Shown in pieces: positions 44,693 to 54,443 of a stretch of DNA of 64,000 nt; position 1 is the first letter of the stretch, and each line of letters begins with the position of its first letter. The notes under the pieces were generated by a model. It was not told the DNA's origin and searched no databases. It was given only the letters and a program-made list of their open reading frames with translations. This DNA is from Pseudomonas svalbardensis. Its GTDB lineage: Bacteria; Pseudomonadota; Gammaproteobacteria; Pseudomonadales; Pseudomonadaceae. The DNA lies in contig NZ_CP125619.1 in NCBI RefSeq assembly GCF_030053115.1, positions 4,599,501 to 4,663,500 of the forward strand, written 5' to 3'. Both the position numbers and the translations under genes were made by a program.

Positions 44693-45958
44693 TCATTGCG
44701 GGCTTTGCGGCGCGGTTGCATCCGGTTCGGGCGCGGGTGCGGCTGCGGGTTCTTGAGCGGGTTCTTGCGCCGGCTCCGGTGAAGGCGACGGGTCAGGCGC
44801 TTGCGGCTCTGGTGGCGCCGCCTGAGCAGGCTCTTGCGGCGGCACTTGCGGCAAAGCCTCGGGGGCTGTGTCAGGCGATGCAGCCGGAATCGGTGCCTGC
44901 TCATCCGTCGCCTCTGGCGCCGTGGTCGGCGCGGGGCTGGAGCGGTAGTCGGCACGGCGCTTGATCTGGAACTCACGCACAGCGTTATTGTGCGCGTCCA
45001 GATCATCGGAGAACACGTGGCTGCCATCACCACGAGCCACGAAATAGAGGCTATTGCCAGCCACCGGGTTCAGCGCTGCATGAATCGCTTCGCGGCCGAC
45101 CATGGCGATCGGGGTCGGCGGCAGTCCCGAAATCATGTAGGTGTTGTACGGCGTCGCTTCCTTGAGATGGGCGCGAGTCAATTTGCCGTTGTAACGATCA
45201 CCGAGGCCGTAGATCACGGTCGGATCCGTCTGCAACAACATGCCCATTTCCATGCGCCGTACAAACACGCCAGCGATTTGCCCGCGCTCCTGCGGCACGC
45301 CGGTTTCCTTCTCCACCAGCGAGGCCATGATCAGCGCCTGATAGGGTTCGGTGTACGGCACGTCAGCGGCGCGCTGGCTCCATTCCTTGGCCAGGACTTC
45401 GTCGAGGCGGTCGTAGGCTTTTTTCAGCAGCTCGACATCGGTCATGCCGCGCACGAAGCGATAGGTGTCAGGGAAGAACCGCCCTTCCGGAAAAATCCCG
45501 GTGTGGCCGAGTTTGTCCATAACCTCGCTATCACTCAAACCGTCGAGGGTCTTTTCGAGTTTTTCATCCTTGGCCAGAGCAGCGCGGACCTGATGGAAAT
45601 TCCAGCCCTCGACCAGCGTCAGGCTGTACTGAACCATTTCCCCGCGTTTCCACAGGTCAATCAGTCCTTCGACGGTCATGCCCGGCTGCATGCGGTACTC
45701 GCCCTTGTGCAACGGTTGTTTGGCGAGATTGAAGCGCCAATACACCCGCAGCCAGAAAGCGTCCTTGATAACGCCATCGGCTTCGAGTCGATAGAAGGTG
45801 CGGGTCGGTGTCGTGCCTTTGGGCACTTCCAGCAGCTCTTCCTGAGTGATGTTCAGCGGCTGTTCCAGCGCCGAATGGATTTTCCAGGCGGAAGCGCCCA
45901 GACACAGCCCTGCCAGAACCAATCCGGTTTCCAGCAGCAGCAAGAATTTACGTCTCAC
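44693..45958 (-). CDS. mltG: Endolytic transglycosylase MltG (YceG)
   Basis: Membrane-anchored enzyme that cuts nascent peptidoglycan strands and limits glycan length. 421 residues: N-terminal anchor helix (about 5-25, FLLLLETGLVLAGLCLGASA), a LysM-like region, then the YceG catalytic domain with the conserved Glu in MASLVEKETGVP, followed by TDPTVIYGLG and ATPYNTYMISGLPPTPI. The last ~75 residues form an unusual Pro/Ala/Glu low-complexity tail (PAQEPAQEPAAAPAPEPD) beyond the normal family end. The upstream gene pabC is 3 bases away, so they are in one operon. Confidence 0.95.
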   Translation of the reverse strand: MRRKFLLLLETGLVLAGLCLGASAWKIHSALEQPLNITQEELLEVPKGTTPTRTFYRLEADGVIKDAFWLRVYWRFNLAKQPLHKGEYRMQPGMTVEGLIDLWKRGEMVQYSLTLVEGWNFHQVRAALAKDEKLEKTLDGLSDSEVMDKLGHTGIFPEGRFFPDTYRFVRGMTDVELLKKAYDRLDEVLAKEWSQRAADVPYTEPYQALIMASLVEKETGVPQERGQIAGVFVRRMEMGMLLQTDPTVIYGLGDRYNGKLTRAHLKEATPYNTYMISGLPPTPIAMVGREAIHAALNPVAGNSLYFVARGDGSHVFSDDLDAHNNAVREFQIKRRADYRSSPAPTTAPEATDEQAPIPAASPDTAPEALPQVPPQEPAQAAPPEPQAPDPSPSPEPAQEPAQEPAAAPAPEPDATAPQSPQ

Positions 45959-45961
45959 GTA

Positions 45962-46777
45962 TCAAACATCCAGTAGCGCGCGGGCAATGGTTTGGAGTTT
46001 ACGGGTGAGCGGACCAACCGGCCAGCTCAGTGCGGCATAGGCGCGCACCGGCCAAACGCCATACACGCTGTTGCAGACAAAGACTTCATCAGCCCATTGC
46101 AGCTGATCGAGGGTGATATCGGTGATTTTTGTGGGGATCCCCAATGACTCGGCTTGAAACAATAATTCGGCACGCATCACGCCGGCCACGCCACAGCGCT
46201 TCAAATCAGCCGTGATCAGCACGCCATCGCGAATCAGGAACAGATTGCTGAACACGCCTTCGATCACGCGACCCGCCTGATCGAGCATCAAGCCTTCGGC
46301 GTGCTCCGTATCTTGCCATTCGGCGCGGGCGATCACTTGTTCCAGACGGTTAAGGTGTTTGAGGCCGGCAAGCAGTGGCTGCCTGGACAGTCGTGTCGCA
46401 CAAGGGAACAGGCGAACGCCCTGCTCGCCATGAACGGCAGGATAAGCAGCAGGTGGATTGCCTTGCAGAATACGTCGGGCCTGAGCCGAGGGATCGGAGG
46501 CATAACCGCGCAGACTGTCGCCGCGGGTGATGATGAGCTTGAGCACGCCCTCACCCAGTGCGCTGGCATAGGCCAGCAGCTCACTGCGGATCAACTCATG
46601 ATCGGCAGTGATCGCCAGGCGTGAACAGCCATCGGCCAGACGCGCCAGATGTCGGTCCAGCAGCAACGGTTGCCCGCCACGCACGGCAATGGTCTCGAAC
46701 AAACCATCACCGTAAGCCAGGCCGCGATCCTTCAGCGACAAAGCGTCAGCCGGCTGACCGTCGACCCAGCTGTCCAT
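45962..46777 (-). CDS. pabC: Aminodeoxychorismate lyase
   Basis: PLP-dependent fold-type IV enzyme releasing p-aminobenzoate and pyruvate from aminodeoxychorismate in folate synthesis. 271 residues: RGLAYGDGLFETIAV at the N-terminus (typical DGLFET motif), the PLP-binding Lys in EGVLKLIITRG, and the distal EGVFSNLFLI and DEVFVCNSVYGVWPV segments. Its ATG overlaps the fabF stop. The fabF-pabC-mltG-tmk order is conserved in gammaproteobacteria. Confidence 0.95.
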   Translation of the reverse strand: MDSWVDGQPADALSLKDRGLAYGDGLFETIAVRGGQPLLLDRHLARLADGCSRLAITADHELIRSELLAYASALGEGVLKLIITRGDSLRGYASDPSAQARRILQGNPPAAYPAVHGEQGVRLFPCATRLSRQPLLAGLKHLNRLEQVIARAEWQDTEHAEGLMLDQAGRVIEGVFSNLFLIRDGVLITADLKRCGVAGVMRAELLFQAESLGIPTKITDITLDQLQWADEVFVCNSVYGVWPVRAYAALSWPVGPLTRKLQTIARALLDV

Positions 46778-48021
46778 CAGTCAGCGAACCGGCGGAACAC
46801 CAGCGAGCCGTTGGTACCGCCAAACCCGAAGGAGTTGGACAACACCACATCGATTTCCATGTTGCGCGCGGTATGCGGTACGAAATCGAGGTCGCAACCT
46901 TCGTCCGGCTCATCAAGGTTGATGGTCGGCGGCGCTACCTGACTGTTGATCGCCAGCACACTGAAGATCGCCTCGACCGCGCCCGCCGCACCCAACAGGT
47001 GACCGGTCATGGACTTGGTCGAACTGACCGCCAGCTTGTAAGCGTGATCGCCGAATACCGACTTGATCGCACAGGCTTCGGCAAGGTCGCCCGCCGACGT
47101 CGAGGTGCCGTGGGCGTTGACGTACTGAACTTGATCGCCATTGATCTTGGCATCGCGCAGCGCATTGGTGATGCAACGTGCAGCGCCTGCACCATCAGCC
47201 GGTGGCGAAGTCATGTGGTAGGCATCGCCACTGGTGCCGAAGCCGATCAGCTCGGCGTAGATCGTCGCGCCGCGGGCCTTGGCGTGCTCCAGTTCTTCCA
47301 GAACCAGAGCGCCGGCACCGTCGGACAGCACGAAGCCATCACGGCCCTTGTCCCATGGACGGCTGGCGCGGGTCGGTTCGTCGTTGCGGGTCGACAGTGC
47401 GCGGGAGGCACCGAAGCCGCCCATGCCCAGACCGCAAGCTGCCATTTCAGCGCCGCCGGCAATCATCACGTCGGCTTCGTCGTACATGATGTTGCGTGCC
47501 GCCATGCCGATGCAGTGCGTACCGGTGGTACACGCAGTGGCGATGGCGTAGTTAGGTCCCTGTGCGCCCAGATGGATGGACAGGAAACCGGAAATCATAT
47601 TGATGATCGAGCCAGGCACGAAAAACGGAGAGATCCGTCGTGGGCCGGAATCATGCAGCGTGCGGCTGGTTTCTTCGATATTGGTCAATCCGCCAATACC
47701 CGACCCCATGGCCACGCCGATGCGCTCACGGTTGGCGTCGGTGACTTCCAGACCGGCGTTACGAACTGCCTGAAAACCTGCGGCCAGACCGTATTGAATG
47801 AACAGGTCGAGCTTGCGAGCTTCCTTGACCGACAGGTATTCCTCGACATTGAAGCCCTTTACCGAGCCGCCAAAACGGGTGGAATAGGCAGAAAGGTCGG
47901 TGTGTTCGATCAGACCAATGCCACTGCGGCCAGCCAGAATGCCCTGCCAACTGCTCGGCACATCCGTGCCCAGTGGCGACAACATACCCATACCGGTGAC
48001 TACGACGCGTCTACGCGACAC
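46777..48021 (-). CDS. fabF: Beta-ketoacyl-ACP synthase II
   Basis: Elongating condensing enzyme of type II fatty acid synthesis. 414 residues from a GTG at 48021, chosen because AAGGAGAG lies just upstream and the usual [12 protein letters not shown]-terminus follows. Catalytic triad: Cys in [10 protein letters not shown], His in [12 protein letters not shown], His in [12 protein letters not shown]-terminal [13 protein letters not shown]. It follows acpP with an intervening terminator, which probably lets acpP be expressed at a higher level. Confidence 0.97.
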   Translation of the reverse strand: MSRRRVVVTGMGMLSPLGTDVPSSWQGILAGRSGIGLIEHTDLSAYSTRFGGSVKGFNVEEYLSVKEARKLDLFIQYGLAAGFQAVRNAGLEVTDANRERIGVAMGSGIGGLTNIEETSRTLHDSGPRRISPFFVPGSIINMISGFLSIHLGAQGPNYAIATACTTGTHCIGMAARNIMYDEADVMIAGGAEMAACGLGMGGFGASRALSTRNDEPTRASRPWDKGRDGFVLSDGAGALVLEELEHAKARGATIYAELIGFGTSGDAYHMTSPPADGAGAARCITNALRDAKINGDQVQYVNAHGTSTSAGDLAEACAIKSVFGDHAYKLAVSSTKSMTGHLLGAAGAVEAIFSVLAINSQVAPPTINLDEPDEGCDLDFVPHTARNMEIDVVLSNSFGFGGTNGSLVFRRFAD

Positions 48022-48066
48022 AGCACTCTCCTTTTTCAAATGACGACTTTGCATCAGGCCTAAAGA

Positions 48067-48100
48067 AAAAACCGCACGCCGTGATGGCAGTGCGGTTTTT
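48067..48100 (-). terminator. Rho-independent terminator between acpP and fabF
   Basis: AAAAACCGCAC, a 12-base loop, then GTGCGGTTTTT. It lies about 30 bases after the acpP stop on the minus strand, and probably ends most acpP transcripts while some read on into fabF. Confidence 0.9.
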
Positions 48101-48129
48101 CCATGACAGCAAGCAACGATTACAAGCTA

Positions 48130-48366
48130 TTAAGCCTGGTGGTTAGTAACGTAATCGATTGCGGCTTGTACAGTAGTGATCTTCTCAGCTTCTTCGTCAG
48201 GGATTTCGGTCTCGAATTCCTCTTCCAGAGCCATCACCAGCTCAACGGTGTCAAGGGAGTCGGCACCCAGGTCTTCAACGAAGGAAGCAGTGTTGACCAC
48301 TTCTTCTTCTTTAACGCCCAGTTGCTCAGCAACGATTTTCTTGACGCGCTCTTCGATGGTGCTCAT
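48130..48366 (-). CDS. acpP: Acyl carrier protein
   Basis: 78-residue ACP. The Ser of [19 protein letters not shown] carries the 4'-phosphopantetheine arm. Strongly acidic, four-helix profile, exact family length. AGGAGTGAAAAC before the ATG is a strong ribosome binding site. It sits between fabG and fabF as is standard; the 190-base gap to fabG probably contains its own promoter. Confidence 0.98.
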   Translation of the reverse strand: MSTIEERVKKIVAEQLGVKEEEVVNTASFVEDLGADSLDTVELVMALEEEFETEIPDEEAEKITTVQAAIDYVTNHQA

Positions 48367-48557
48367 ACCTTGTTTTCACTCCTAATGGACAAATTCAGGC
48401 AGCTGGCCAGTGGGTAAGTGTATAGAAAGACTTTTCAGTTTTTCAACTGAAAGCTTCACTCCTCAAACCCGACGACCCTCTGCCTATAAATAGATTGCAG
48501 CTTTATAACGGATTTTAGACAGCTCGTATGACATTTTTTTGAAGCAATCCGTCACAT

Positions 48558-49301
48558 TTAACTCATGTACATCCCGCCGTTCACCGGGATTGTAGCCCCA
48601 GTAACGTAAGCCGCACCGTCGGATGCAAGAAAAGCGACCACAGACGCGATCTCTTGAGCTTGCCCCAGACGGCCCAGCGGAATCTGCGTCTGCAAGGCTT
48701 CACGCTGTGCCTCCGGCAGTTCGCGGGTCATATCGGTGTCGATGAACCCAGGGGCCACCGAGTTTACCGTAATCGAACGCGAACCGACTTCACGCGCCAG
48801 TGAACGGCTGAAACCTTCCAGACCGGCCTTGGCGGCTGCGTAGTTTACTTGGCCTGCGTTGCCCATGGCACCCACAACCGAGCCAATACTGATAATTCGT
48901 CCCCAACGGGCTTTGGTCATACCGCGCAAAACGCCCTTGGACAGGCGGAACAGACTGTTCAGGTTGGTATCGACGACGTCATGCCATTCGTCATTTTTCA
49001 TGCGCATCATCAGATTATCGCGGGTGATACCGGCATTGTTGACCAGGATCGCCGGCGCACCGAACTGCTCCTGAATGCTCGCCAGCACTGCCGCAACGGA
49101 TTCGTCGCTGGTGACATTGAGCTCCAGGCCCGTGCCTTGAATACCGTTTTCCTTCAGGGTTGCGGCAATGCGCTCGGCACCCGAGGCAGACGTCGCGGTG
49201 CCAATAACGATGGCGCCCTGACGACCCAGTTCCAGGGCGATAGCCTGGCCGATACCGCGGCTCGCGCCAGTGACCAGTGCAACTTTACCTTGCAGACTCA
49301 T
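48558..49301 (-). CDS. fabG: 3-oxoacyl-ACP reductase
   Basis: NADPH-dependent short-chain dehydrogenase of fatty acid synthesis. 247 residues: TGASRGIGQAIA (cofactor loop), NNAGITRDNLMMRM, catalytic Ser in IISIGSVVGAMGN, and Tyr/Lys in YAAAKAGLEGFSR. C-terminal ASDGAAYVTGATIPVNGGMYM. It follows fabD by 16 bases. Confidence 0.97.
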   Translation of the reverse strand: MSLQGKVALVTGASRGIGQAIALELGRQGAIVIGTATSASGAERIAATLKENGIQGTGLELNVTSDESVAAVLASIQEQFGAPAILVNNAGITRDNLMMRMKNDEWHDVVDTNLNSLFRLSKGVLRGMTKARWGRIISIGSVVGAMGNAGQVNYAAAKAGLEGFSRSLAREVGSRSITVNSVAPGFIDTDMTRELPEAQREALQTQIPLGRLGQAQEIASVVAFLASDGAAYVTGATIPVNGGMYMS

Positions 49302-49317
49302 GCAGGCTTCTCCTGAT

Positions 49318-50256
49318 TCAGGCCAACGCTGCGCGAGCGGCAGCGAAGGCGTCGGGGGTATTGAGGTTGGATGTCGACACGCCTTCGGCGCAACGCTTGT
49401 TCAGGCCAGCCAGCACTTTACCCGGGCCGCATTCGACCAACTGGGTAGCACCTTTGGCGGCCAGCGCCTGAACCGATTCGACCCAGCGTACAGGCTTGTA
49501 AAGCTGCTCAAGCAGATCGCGCTTGAGGGTTTCCAGATCGGCCGGCACAGTGGCGCTGACGTTCTGCACCACCGGGATCTGCGGCGACTGCCAGTCGATC
49601 GCTGCGATCGACTCGGCGAAACGCTCGGCCGCCGGACGCATCAGCGCGCAATGGGACGGCACGCTGACCGGCAACGGCATGGCGCGTTTGGCACCACGAG
49701 CCTTGCAGCCTTCGATGGCACGCTCGACCGCAGCCTTGGCACCGGCGATGACAACCTGGCCAGGGGAGTTGAAGTTGACCGCACTGACCACTTCGCCTTG
49801 CGCCGCTTCGGCACAGGCTGCCAGCACATCAGCATCGTCCAGACCGAGAATGGCGGCCATGCCACCTTGCCCGGCCGGAACGGCTTCCTGCATCAACTGA
49901 CCACGGCGTTCAACCAGCTTCACCGCGTCACCCAGGCTAAGACTGCCCGCAGCAACCAGAGCGCTGTATTCGCCCAGGCTGTGACCGGCAACGTAAGCCG
50001 GACGCGCGCCGCCTTCAGCCAGCCACAGACGCCACAAGGCAATCGAGGCGGTCAGAATGGCCGGCTGGGTTTTATCGGTTTGATTGAGTTGTTCTTCCGG
50101 CCCTTGCTGGGTCAGTGCCCACAGGTCGTAACCCAGAGCATCGGAAGCTTCTTTGAATGTTTCGAGGACAACCGGATGTTGCGCGCCCAACTCGGCCAGC
50201 ATGCCGAGGGACTGCGAACCCTGTCCCGGAAAGACGAATGCGAGGGAAGCAGACAT
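49318..50256 (-). CDS. fabD: Malonyl-CoA:ACP transacylase
   Basis: Loads malonyl groups onto ACP. 312 residues from the ATG at 50256 (AGGGGCTTGTTAC upstream); the frame is open for 33 more codons but those are not family-like. FVFPGQGSQSLGML at the N-terminus; catalytic Ser in AGHSLGEYSALVAAG; His in SVPSHCALM; Gln-containing QNVSA. Between plsX (125-base gap) and fabG. Confidence 0.97.
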   Translation of the reverse strand: MSASLAFVFPGQGSQSLGMLAELGAQHPVVLETFKEASDALGYDLWALTQQGPEEQLNQTDKTQPAILTASIALWRLWLAEGGARPAYVAGHSLGEYSALVAAGSLSLGDAVKLVERRGQLMQEAVPAGQGGMAAILGLDDADVLAACAEAAQGEVVSAVNFNSPGQVVIAGAKAAVERAIEGCKARGAKRAMPLPVSVPSHCALMRPAAERFAESIAAIDWQSPQIPVVQNVSATVPADLETLKRDLLEQLYKPVRWVESVQALAAKGATQLVECGPGKVLAGLNKRCAEGVSTSNLNTPDAFAAARAALA

Positions 50257-50381
50257 GTAACAAGCCCCTAATGATCTTGTCGTCGGAGAATTGACGTCCC
50301 GCTTGGGGGACGCAAGAAACTGACAGTTGGATGGCAAATTGAACTGAGCGGTCACATTTAAGCATTGTCCGACGAAAACGC

Positions 50382-51392
50382 CTAAAGCAACAAATCCTCC
50401 AGGCGACCGTGAATGCGTTCCGGCAGATTTTCCTGGATCTCGATCAAGGCGCGCTGAATCGCACTCTGGAAGCCCTGAACCCCCGCCGAGCCATGGCTTT
50501 TGACCACAATCCCCTGCAACCCGAGGAAGCTTGCGCCGTTATGCCGCGCAGGCGCCAGATCAGCTTGCAAGCGCTTCATCAGCGGCAATGCCAGAGCACC
50601 GACCACTTTCGACGCAAGGTTTCTCTTGAACAAGGCCTCGATGCGCCCGGCAATCATGGTCGCCAGCCCTTCGCTGGACTTGAGCAGGATATTGCCGACA
50701 AAACCGTCACATACCACCACATCCGCCTCGCCACGGTACACACCGTCACCTTCGACAAAACCGATGTAGTTGATACCACGGGCACTTTGCAACAATGTTG
50801 CAGCGAGCTTGACCTGCTGATTGCCCTTGATGTCTTCAGTACCGATGTTCAGCAGCGCCACTCGCGGACGAACGATGCCCAGGGTTTCCGCTGCCACCGA
50901 CCCCATCACCGCAAACTGCAACAGATGCTCGGCACTGCAATCGACATTGGCGCCCAGGTCGAGCAACTGGCAATAACCCTTCTGCGTCGGAATCGCCGCC
51001 ACCATCGCCGGCCGATCAATGCCCGGCAAGGTCTTGAGCACAAACCGCGACAACGCCATTAGCGCACCGGTATTACCGGCACTGACGCAGGCCTGGACCT
51101 TGCCATCGCGCAGCAACTCCAGCGCCACGCGCATCGACGAGTCGGGCTTGCCGCGCAGGGCCTGTGCAGGTTTTTCGTCCATGGTGATGACTTCGGACGC
51201 CGGAGCAATCGACAGACGCGAGCGATCCACAGCCGATTGGCCAGAGAGCAATTCTTCAAGAAGGGAGGGTTGACCGACGAGGGTCAGGTGCAGCGAGGGC
51301 GTAGCAGACAGACAAGCAAGGCTGGCCTGAACAATGCTGCGGGGACCGAAGTCCCCGCCCATTGCGTCAATCGCGATGACTTGAGCAGACAA
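50382..51392 (-). CDS. plsX: Phosphate acyltransferase PlsX
   Basis: Makes acyl-phosphate from acyl-ACP for phosphatidic acid synthesis; a peripheral membrane enzyme. 336 residues with [12 protein letters not shown], a central [21 protein letters not shown] segment, and [10 protein letters not shown] plus [12 protein letters not shown]. It follows rpmF by only a few bases, an arrangement conserved from E. coli to Pseudomonas. Confidence 0.97.
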   Translation of the reverse strand: MSAQVIAIDAMGGDFGPRSIVQASLACLSATPSLHLTLVGQPSLLEELLSGQSAVDRSRLSIAPASEVITMDEKPAQALRGKPDSSMRVALELLRDGKVQACVSAGNTGALMALSRFVLKTLPGIDRPAMVAAIPTQKGYCQLLDLGANVDCSAEHLLQFAVMGSVAAETLGIVRPRVALLNIGTEDIKGNQQVKLAATLLQSARGINYIGFVEGDGVYRGEADVVVCDGFVGNILLKSSEGLATMIAGRIEALFKRNLASKVVGALALPLMKRLQADLAPARHNGASFLGLQGIVVKSHGSAGVQGFQSAIQRALIEIQENLPERIHGRLEDLLL

Positions 51393-51396
51393 GTGA

Positions 51397-51579
51397 TTAC
51401 TCGTCAGCGCCCTTGTCGATCACTTTACGGCCACGGTATACGCCTTCTGGCGATACGTGGTGACGCAGGTGAATTTCACCAGTGGTTTTTTCTACAGACA
51501 GAGTGCTTGCCGTCAGGGCGTCGTGCGAACGACGCATGTCACGGGCAGAGCGGGATTTTTTGTTCTGCTGAACAGCCAT
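51397..51579 (-). CDS. rpmF: 50S ribosomal protein L32
   Basis: 60 residues, [20 protein letters not shown] at the N-terminus, then [16 protein letters not shown] near the C-terminus. It is the zinc-free (C-minus) form, as the four cysteines of some L32 proteins are absent. AGGAGTTAATCA is a good ribosome binding site. Between yceD (13-base gap) and plsX. Confidence 0.97.
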   Translation of the reverse strand: MAVQQNKKSRSARDMRRSHDALTASTLSVEKTTGEIHLRHHVSPEGVYRGRKVIDKGADE

Positions 51580-51592
51580 AATTGATTAACTC

Positions 51593-52120
51593 CTAAACGT
51601 TTGGGTCACGCTTTAACTGCGCCAATACACTGAACGGGTTGGACCGCGTTACCTCGTCCTCGCTCGGTTCGGGCTCATCGAGACCCGCCGGCTGCTGGCA
51701 TTCTTCCGGATGATGAGCAGGCACAATGGGCAAGGCGAGCAGAAGCTCCTCCTCGATCAGTGACTGCAGATCCAAAGGATCTTCGCCCAGTTCCAGCACG
51801 TCATAACCTTTCGGCAACGACTGGGTATTCGCACCCTCCTTCACCACAGCATAACTGCATTCGCTATGGATCGGCAGGGTGACCAGCTCAAGACAACGCT
51901 GGCAAACCATTTTGACTTCGGTGTCGATAAAGCTGTGGATTACCACAGACTTACGTTCATCTCGTTCAAAAACGAATTTAGCCTGCACCGTACCGACAGT
52001 GTCGGAAAGCGGGTCGCAGAGTCTCTCCAAATCGGCCAGCAGCAGTTCACCTTGAAGGGTGGTGCCACGATCAGCCAATTTGCGCGGGTCAACGTGAGGT
52101 GGAATCGGGTCATTCAACAT
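51593..52120 (-). CDS. yceD: DUF177 protein YceD (23S rRNA accumulation)
   Basis: 175 residues; DUF177 family, linked in E. coli and plants to 23S rRNA accumulation. Visible are a VKMVCQRCLELVTLPIHSE cysteine pair and an acidic C-terminal part with DPLDLQSLIEEELLLALPIV and a P-x-H motif, both typical. First gene of the rpmF-plsX-fab operon on the minus strand; its promoter is shared with the divergent maf gene in the 106-base gap. Confidence 0.93.
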   Translation of the reverse strand: MLNDPIPPHVDPRKLADRGTTLQGELLLADLERLCDPLSDTVGTVQAKFVFERDERKSVVIHSFIDTEVKMVCQRCLELVTLPIHSECSYAVVKEGANTQSLPKGYDVLELGEDPLDLQSLIEEELLLALPIVPAHHPEECQQPAGLDEPEPSEDEVTRSNPFSVLAQLKRDPNV

Positions 52121-52226
52121 AGGCGCAGCATTATAGGGATGCCCCCAGCCATGTCAAAGGAAATTCAGCCCTGTCCGTCACTTGCAAGCCTCCGCTAGAA
52201 TTCGCGCCTGTCTTCTGGAGATGCGC

Positions 52227-52805
52227 ATGCTGCCTTTATTACTCGCTTCAAGCTCGGTTTATCGCCGGGAACTGCTGGCCCGCTTGCAGCTGCCGTTTAC
52301 CTGCAGCTCGCCAGATATCGACGAAAGCCATCGTCCGGGCGAATCCGCAATCGAGCTGGTCAAGCGCCTCGCCGAGGAAAAAGCACGCACGCTAGCCAGC
52401 AGCCACCGCGCTCACCTGATCATCGGCTCCGATCAGGTCGCCGTACTTGGCGATCGGATCATCGGCAAACCCCACACCGTCGAAAAGGCCCGCGAACAAT
52501 TGCTGGCTTCGAGCGGTGCCAGCGTGACCTTCCTCACCGGCCTGGCGCTGCTCAACAGCCAGACTGGCGACTGCCAGGTCGATTGCGTGCCCTTCACCGT
52601 ACACATGCGCACCCTCGATCCGGCGCGCATCGAACGCTACCTGCGCGCCGAACAGCCCTACGACTGCGCTGGCAGCTTCAAAGCCGAAGGCTTGGGGGTG
52701 AGCCTGTTTCAAAGCACCGAAGGCCCTGACGCCACCAGCCTGATCGGCCTGCCATTGATTCGCCTGGTGGACATGTTGCTGGTTGAAGGGATTGAAATCC
52801 CCTGA
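52227..52805 (+). CDS. maf: Maf-family nucleotide pyrophosphatase
   Basis: Hydrolyses non-canonical or methylated nucleoside triphosphates (YceF-type by position). 192 residues from the ATG at 52227, which has GGAG six bases upstream; upstream in-frame ATGs are not supported. LLLASSSVYRRELL at the N-terminus, DIDESHRPGES, the catalytic Asp in IIGSDQVAVL, and CAGSFKAEGLG near the end. Divergent from yceD. Confidence 0.95.
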   Translation: MLPLLLASSSVYRRELLARLQLPFTCSSPDIDESHRPGESAIELVKRLAEEKARTLASSHRAHLIIGSDQVAVLGDRIIGKPHTVEKAREQLLASSGASVTFLTGLALLNSQTGDCQVDCVPFTVHMRTLDPARIERYLRAEQPYDCAGSFKAEGLGVSLFQSTEGPDATSLIGLPLIRLVDMLLVEGIEIP

Positions 52806-52823
52806 ACACCACAGTCCTGTAGT

Positions 52824-52944
52824 AGCTGGCGAAGCCTGCGTTCGAGTGCGCAGCGCTCGCCAAACCATACGCCGCAACCTTTCAGATAAACCGCGCAATC
52901 CGGATTTGCGAGCGCTGCGCACTCGAACGCAGGCTTCGCCAGCT
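52824..52944. repeat. Perfect 37-bp inverted repeat (REPIN-like)
   Basis: The 37-bp arm 52824-52860 (AGCTGGCGAAGCCTGCGTTC...) has an exact reverse complement at 52908-52944; the spacer is 47 bp. It lies just after the maf stop and before the terminator. Paired short palindromic elements in intergenic DNA are typical REP doublets of fluorescent pseudomonads. The transcript could fold into a very stable hairpin. Confidence 0.9.
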
Positions 52945-52964
52945 GCAGAGACCGCGCAGACATT

Positions 52965-52983
52965 AAAAAACCGGCCACTTGGG
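52965..52983 (+). terminator. Left half of a terminator split by an IS4-like element
   Basis: AAAAAACCGGCC at 52965-52976 pairs with GGCCGGTTTTTTT at 54418-54430 once the IS and one duplication copy are removed; the loop would be ACTTG or similar. It was a bidirectional terminator between convergent maf and sppA. Confidence 0.8.
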
Positions 52984-54410
52984 CTAATGCCAGTCAGTTA
53001 AGCTGACTGGCATTTTTATTTTTGATCGGATACTTCGGGGATTTAAGCCTGATGGCCCGGGGGTAAACGCGCTCCTCCCGTCGATGAGGCAGGACATAAT
53101 GCATGGCTGAAGCATGAAGCTCGGCCAGGTATTTGGGGATGTTCCCGGAACGGTCGGCCGAGACGCTGTTGATAAACCCGAGGATCGCCCAGGTACACGC
53201 GGTAAAACTCATTTCACATGGGTTAATACCCGGACAACGACGGCTCATTTCCACCATCTGATAGCGCAACAAGTTGTAGCCCAGCAACACGCCCCACAAC
53301 TCTTGCTCGATCATCTCGGGCGTCTTGCTGCGCAGCGTATAACTGCTGTTGAGCAGCGCCTGTTTCATCTCCCGAAACCCTAGTTCGATCTCCCATCGCT
53401 GGCTGTACAGATCGACGATCTCGTCGGATGGAAAGCGCAGCGGGTCGGCCATCGAGGTCAGGATCTGACACACCTTGCCTTTGACGGTTTTGCTCAGGAG
53501 TCGCGCGGTCAGGCGCTCCGGCAGCCCCGGCCATTGCTTGCGGGCCTGTGGCGAAGTGCTTAACGAAACCATCGCATCCTGGCGACCCAAGCGCTGAACC
53601 ACTTCGTACTGCGCACCTTTGCGCAGTGGCATCAGCCAATGGCGCTCGGTGCCGGCTTGCTGCCATTGGTGCAGCAAACCCAGGGAATAAAAGCCGCGAT
53701 CGAACAGGGTCAACGAGTGATCGGGCGTGGTTTCGATCAGTTGTTCCGCCAGCTTCATTTCGCTGCTGCGGTAGCCGTCAAACGCACTGCCGATCAGCAA
53801 GTGGCTGGTCACTCCATTTGGCAGACCATGCGCACCTGAGGAAAACCAGTGTCGCCATGCTGGTTGCTGGCGGAGTCGTAACGCGCACGGTTTTCGGGGG
53901 TATCGGGTGTTCGCCAGACGACGCCGTCGACACCCAGTAAGCGCAAACCGGCCCAAGTCGGATGACCGACCGCCTCATGCCAACTTTTCTGAGTCAGATC
54001 GAAGACCTGTCGTACAGCTTCGCTGCCTAATCGCTGACGGGCCTGGACTACGGCGCTGGGCGCCACCAGCGGACGTTGTCCCGGCAGCATGATGATCATG
54101 CGGCTGACCACATCCCAGGCCGACATGCGTCGAAAGAACGCCATGGAGATCACGCACCAAAGCATCATTTCCAGCGGCAAACGCCGCTTGCGCAGGGTCG
54201 CTACGCCTGCCTGCTCCAGTGCCTGTTCGACCAAAGAAGGATCGAGCAAGGAATCCAATCCCTCGATTGAATTCGGAGTGGAGGCGATGTTGTGGGCCAG
54301 TTCCAGGACCCGAGCGAGACGCATAAAAAAATCCGATGCCAGTACAGGCATCGGATTTTGATTTCTTGCGGCCAAAGGTCAAGCGAGAGGGCTTAACTGA
54401 TCGGCATTAG
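52984..54410 (-). mobile_element. IS4-like insertion sequence in the maf-sppA terminator (about 1427 bp)
   Basis: The ends CTAATGCCAGTCAGTTAAG and CTAATGCCGATCAGTTAAG (right end reversed) are inverted repeats. They are flanked by a 9-bp duplication CCACTTGGG (52975-52983 and 54411-54419); a few bases could be assigned to either. A hairpin with a T-tract (52986-53017, stem AATGCCAGTCAG) at the left end can itself terminate transcription. It disrupts no gene. Confidence 0.9.
52994..54351 (-). pseudogene. IS4-like transposase with -1 frameshift
   Basis: The first frame (start about 54351, MPVLASDFFMRLARVLELAH) includes [16 protein letters not shown], the first catalytic Asp, and stops near 53809 after RMVCQME. 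The next frame takes over with [20 protein letters not shown], then [15 protein letters not shown] (second Asp) and [19 protein letters not shown], the Y-x2-R-x3-E-x6-K signature. One missing T near 53817 would explain the break. Either real inactivation or a sequencing error. Confidence 0.85.
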
Positions 54411-54443
54411 CCACTTGGGCCGGTTTTTTTATGCCGAAGGAGA

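Noticed and set aside
44801..45976. 391-codon plus-strand frame opposite mltG
   Set aside because: mltG is clearly coding on the minus strand with all its motifs; the antisense frame is a GC-bias artefact.
46621..48063. 480-codon plus-strand frame opposite fabF
   Set aside because: fabF catalytic motifs establish the minus strand as coding.
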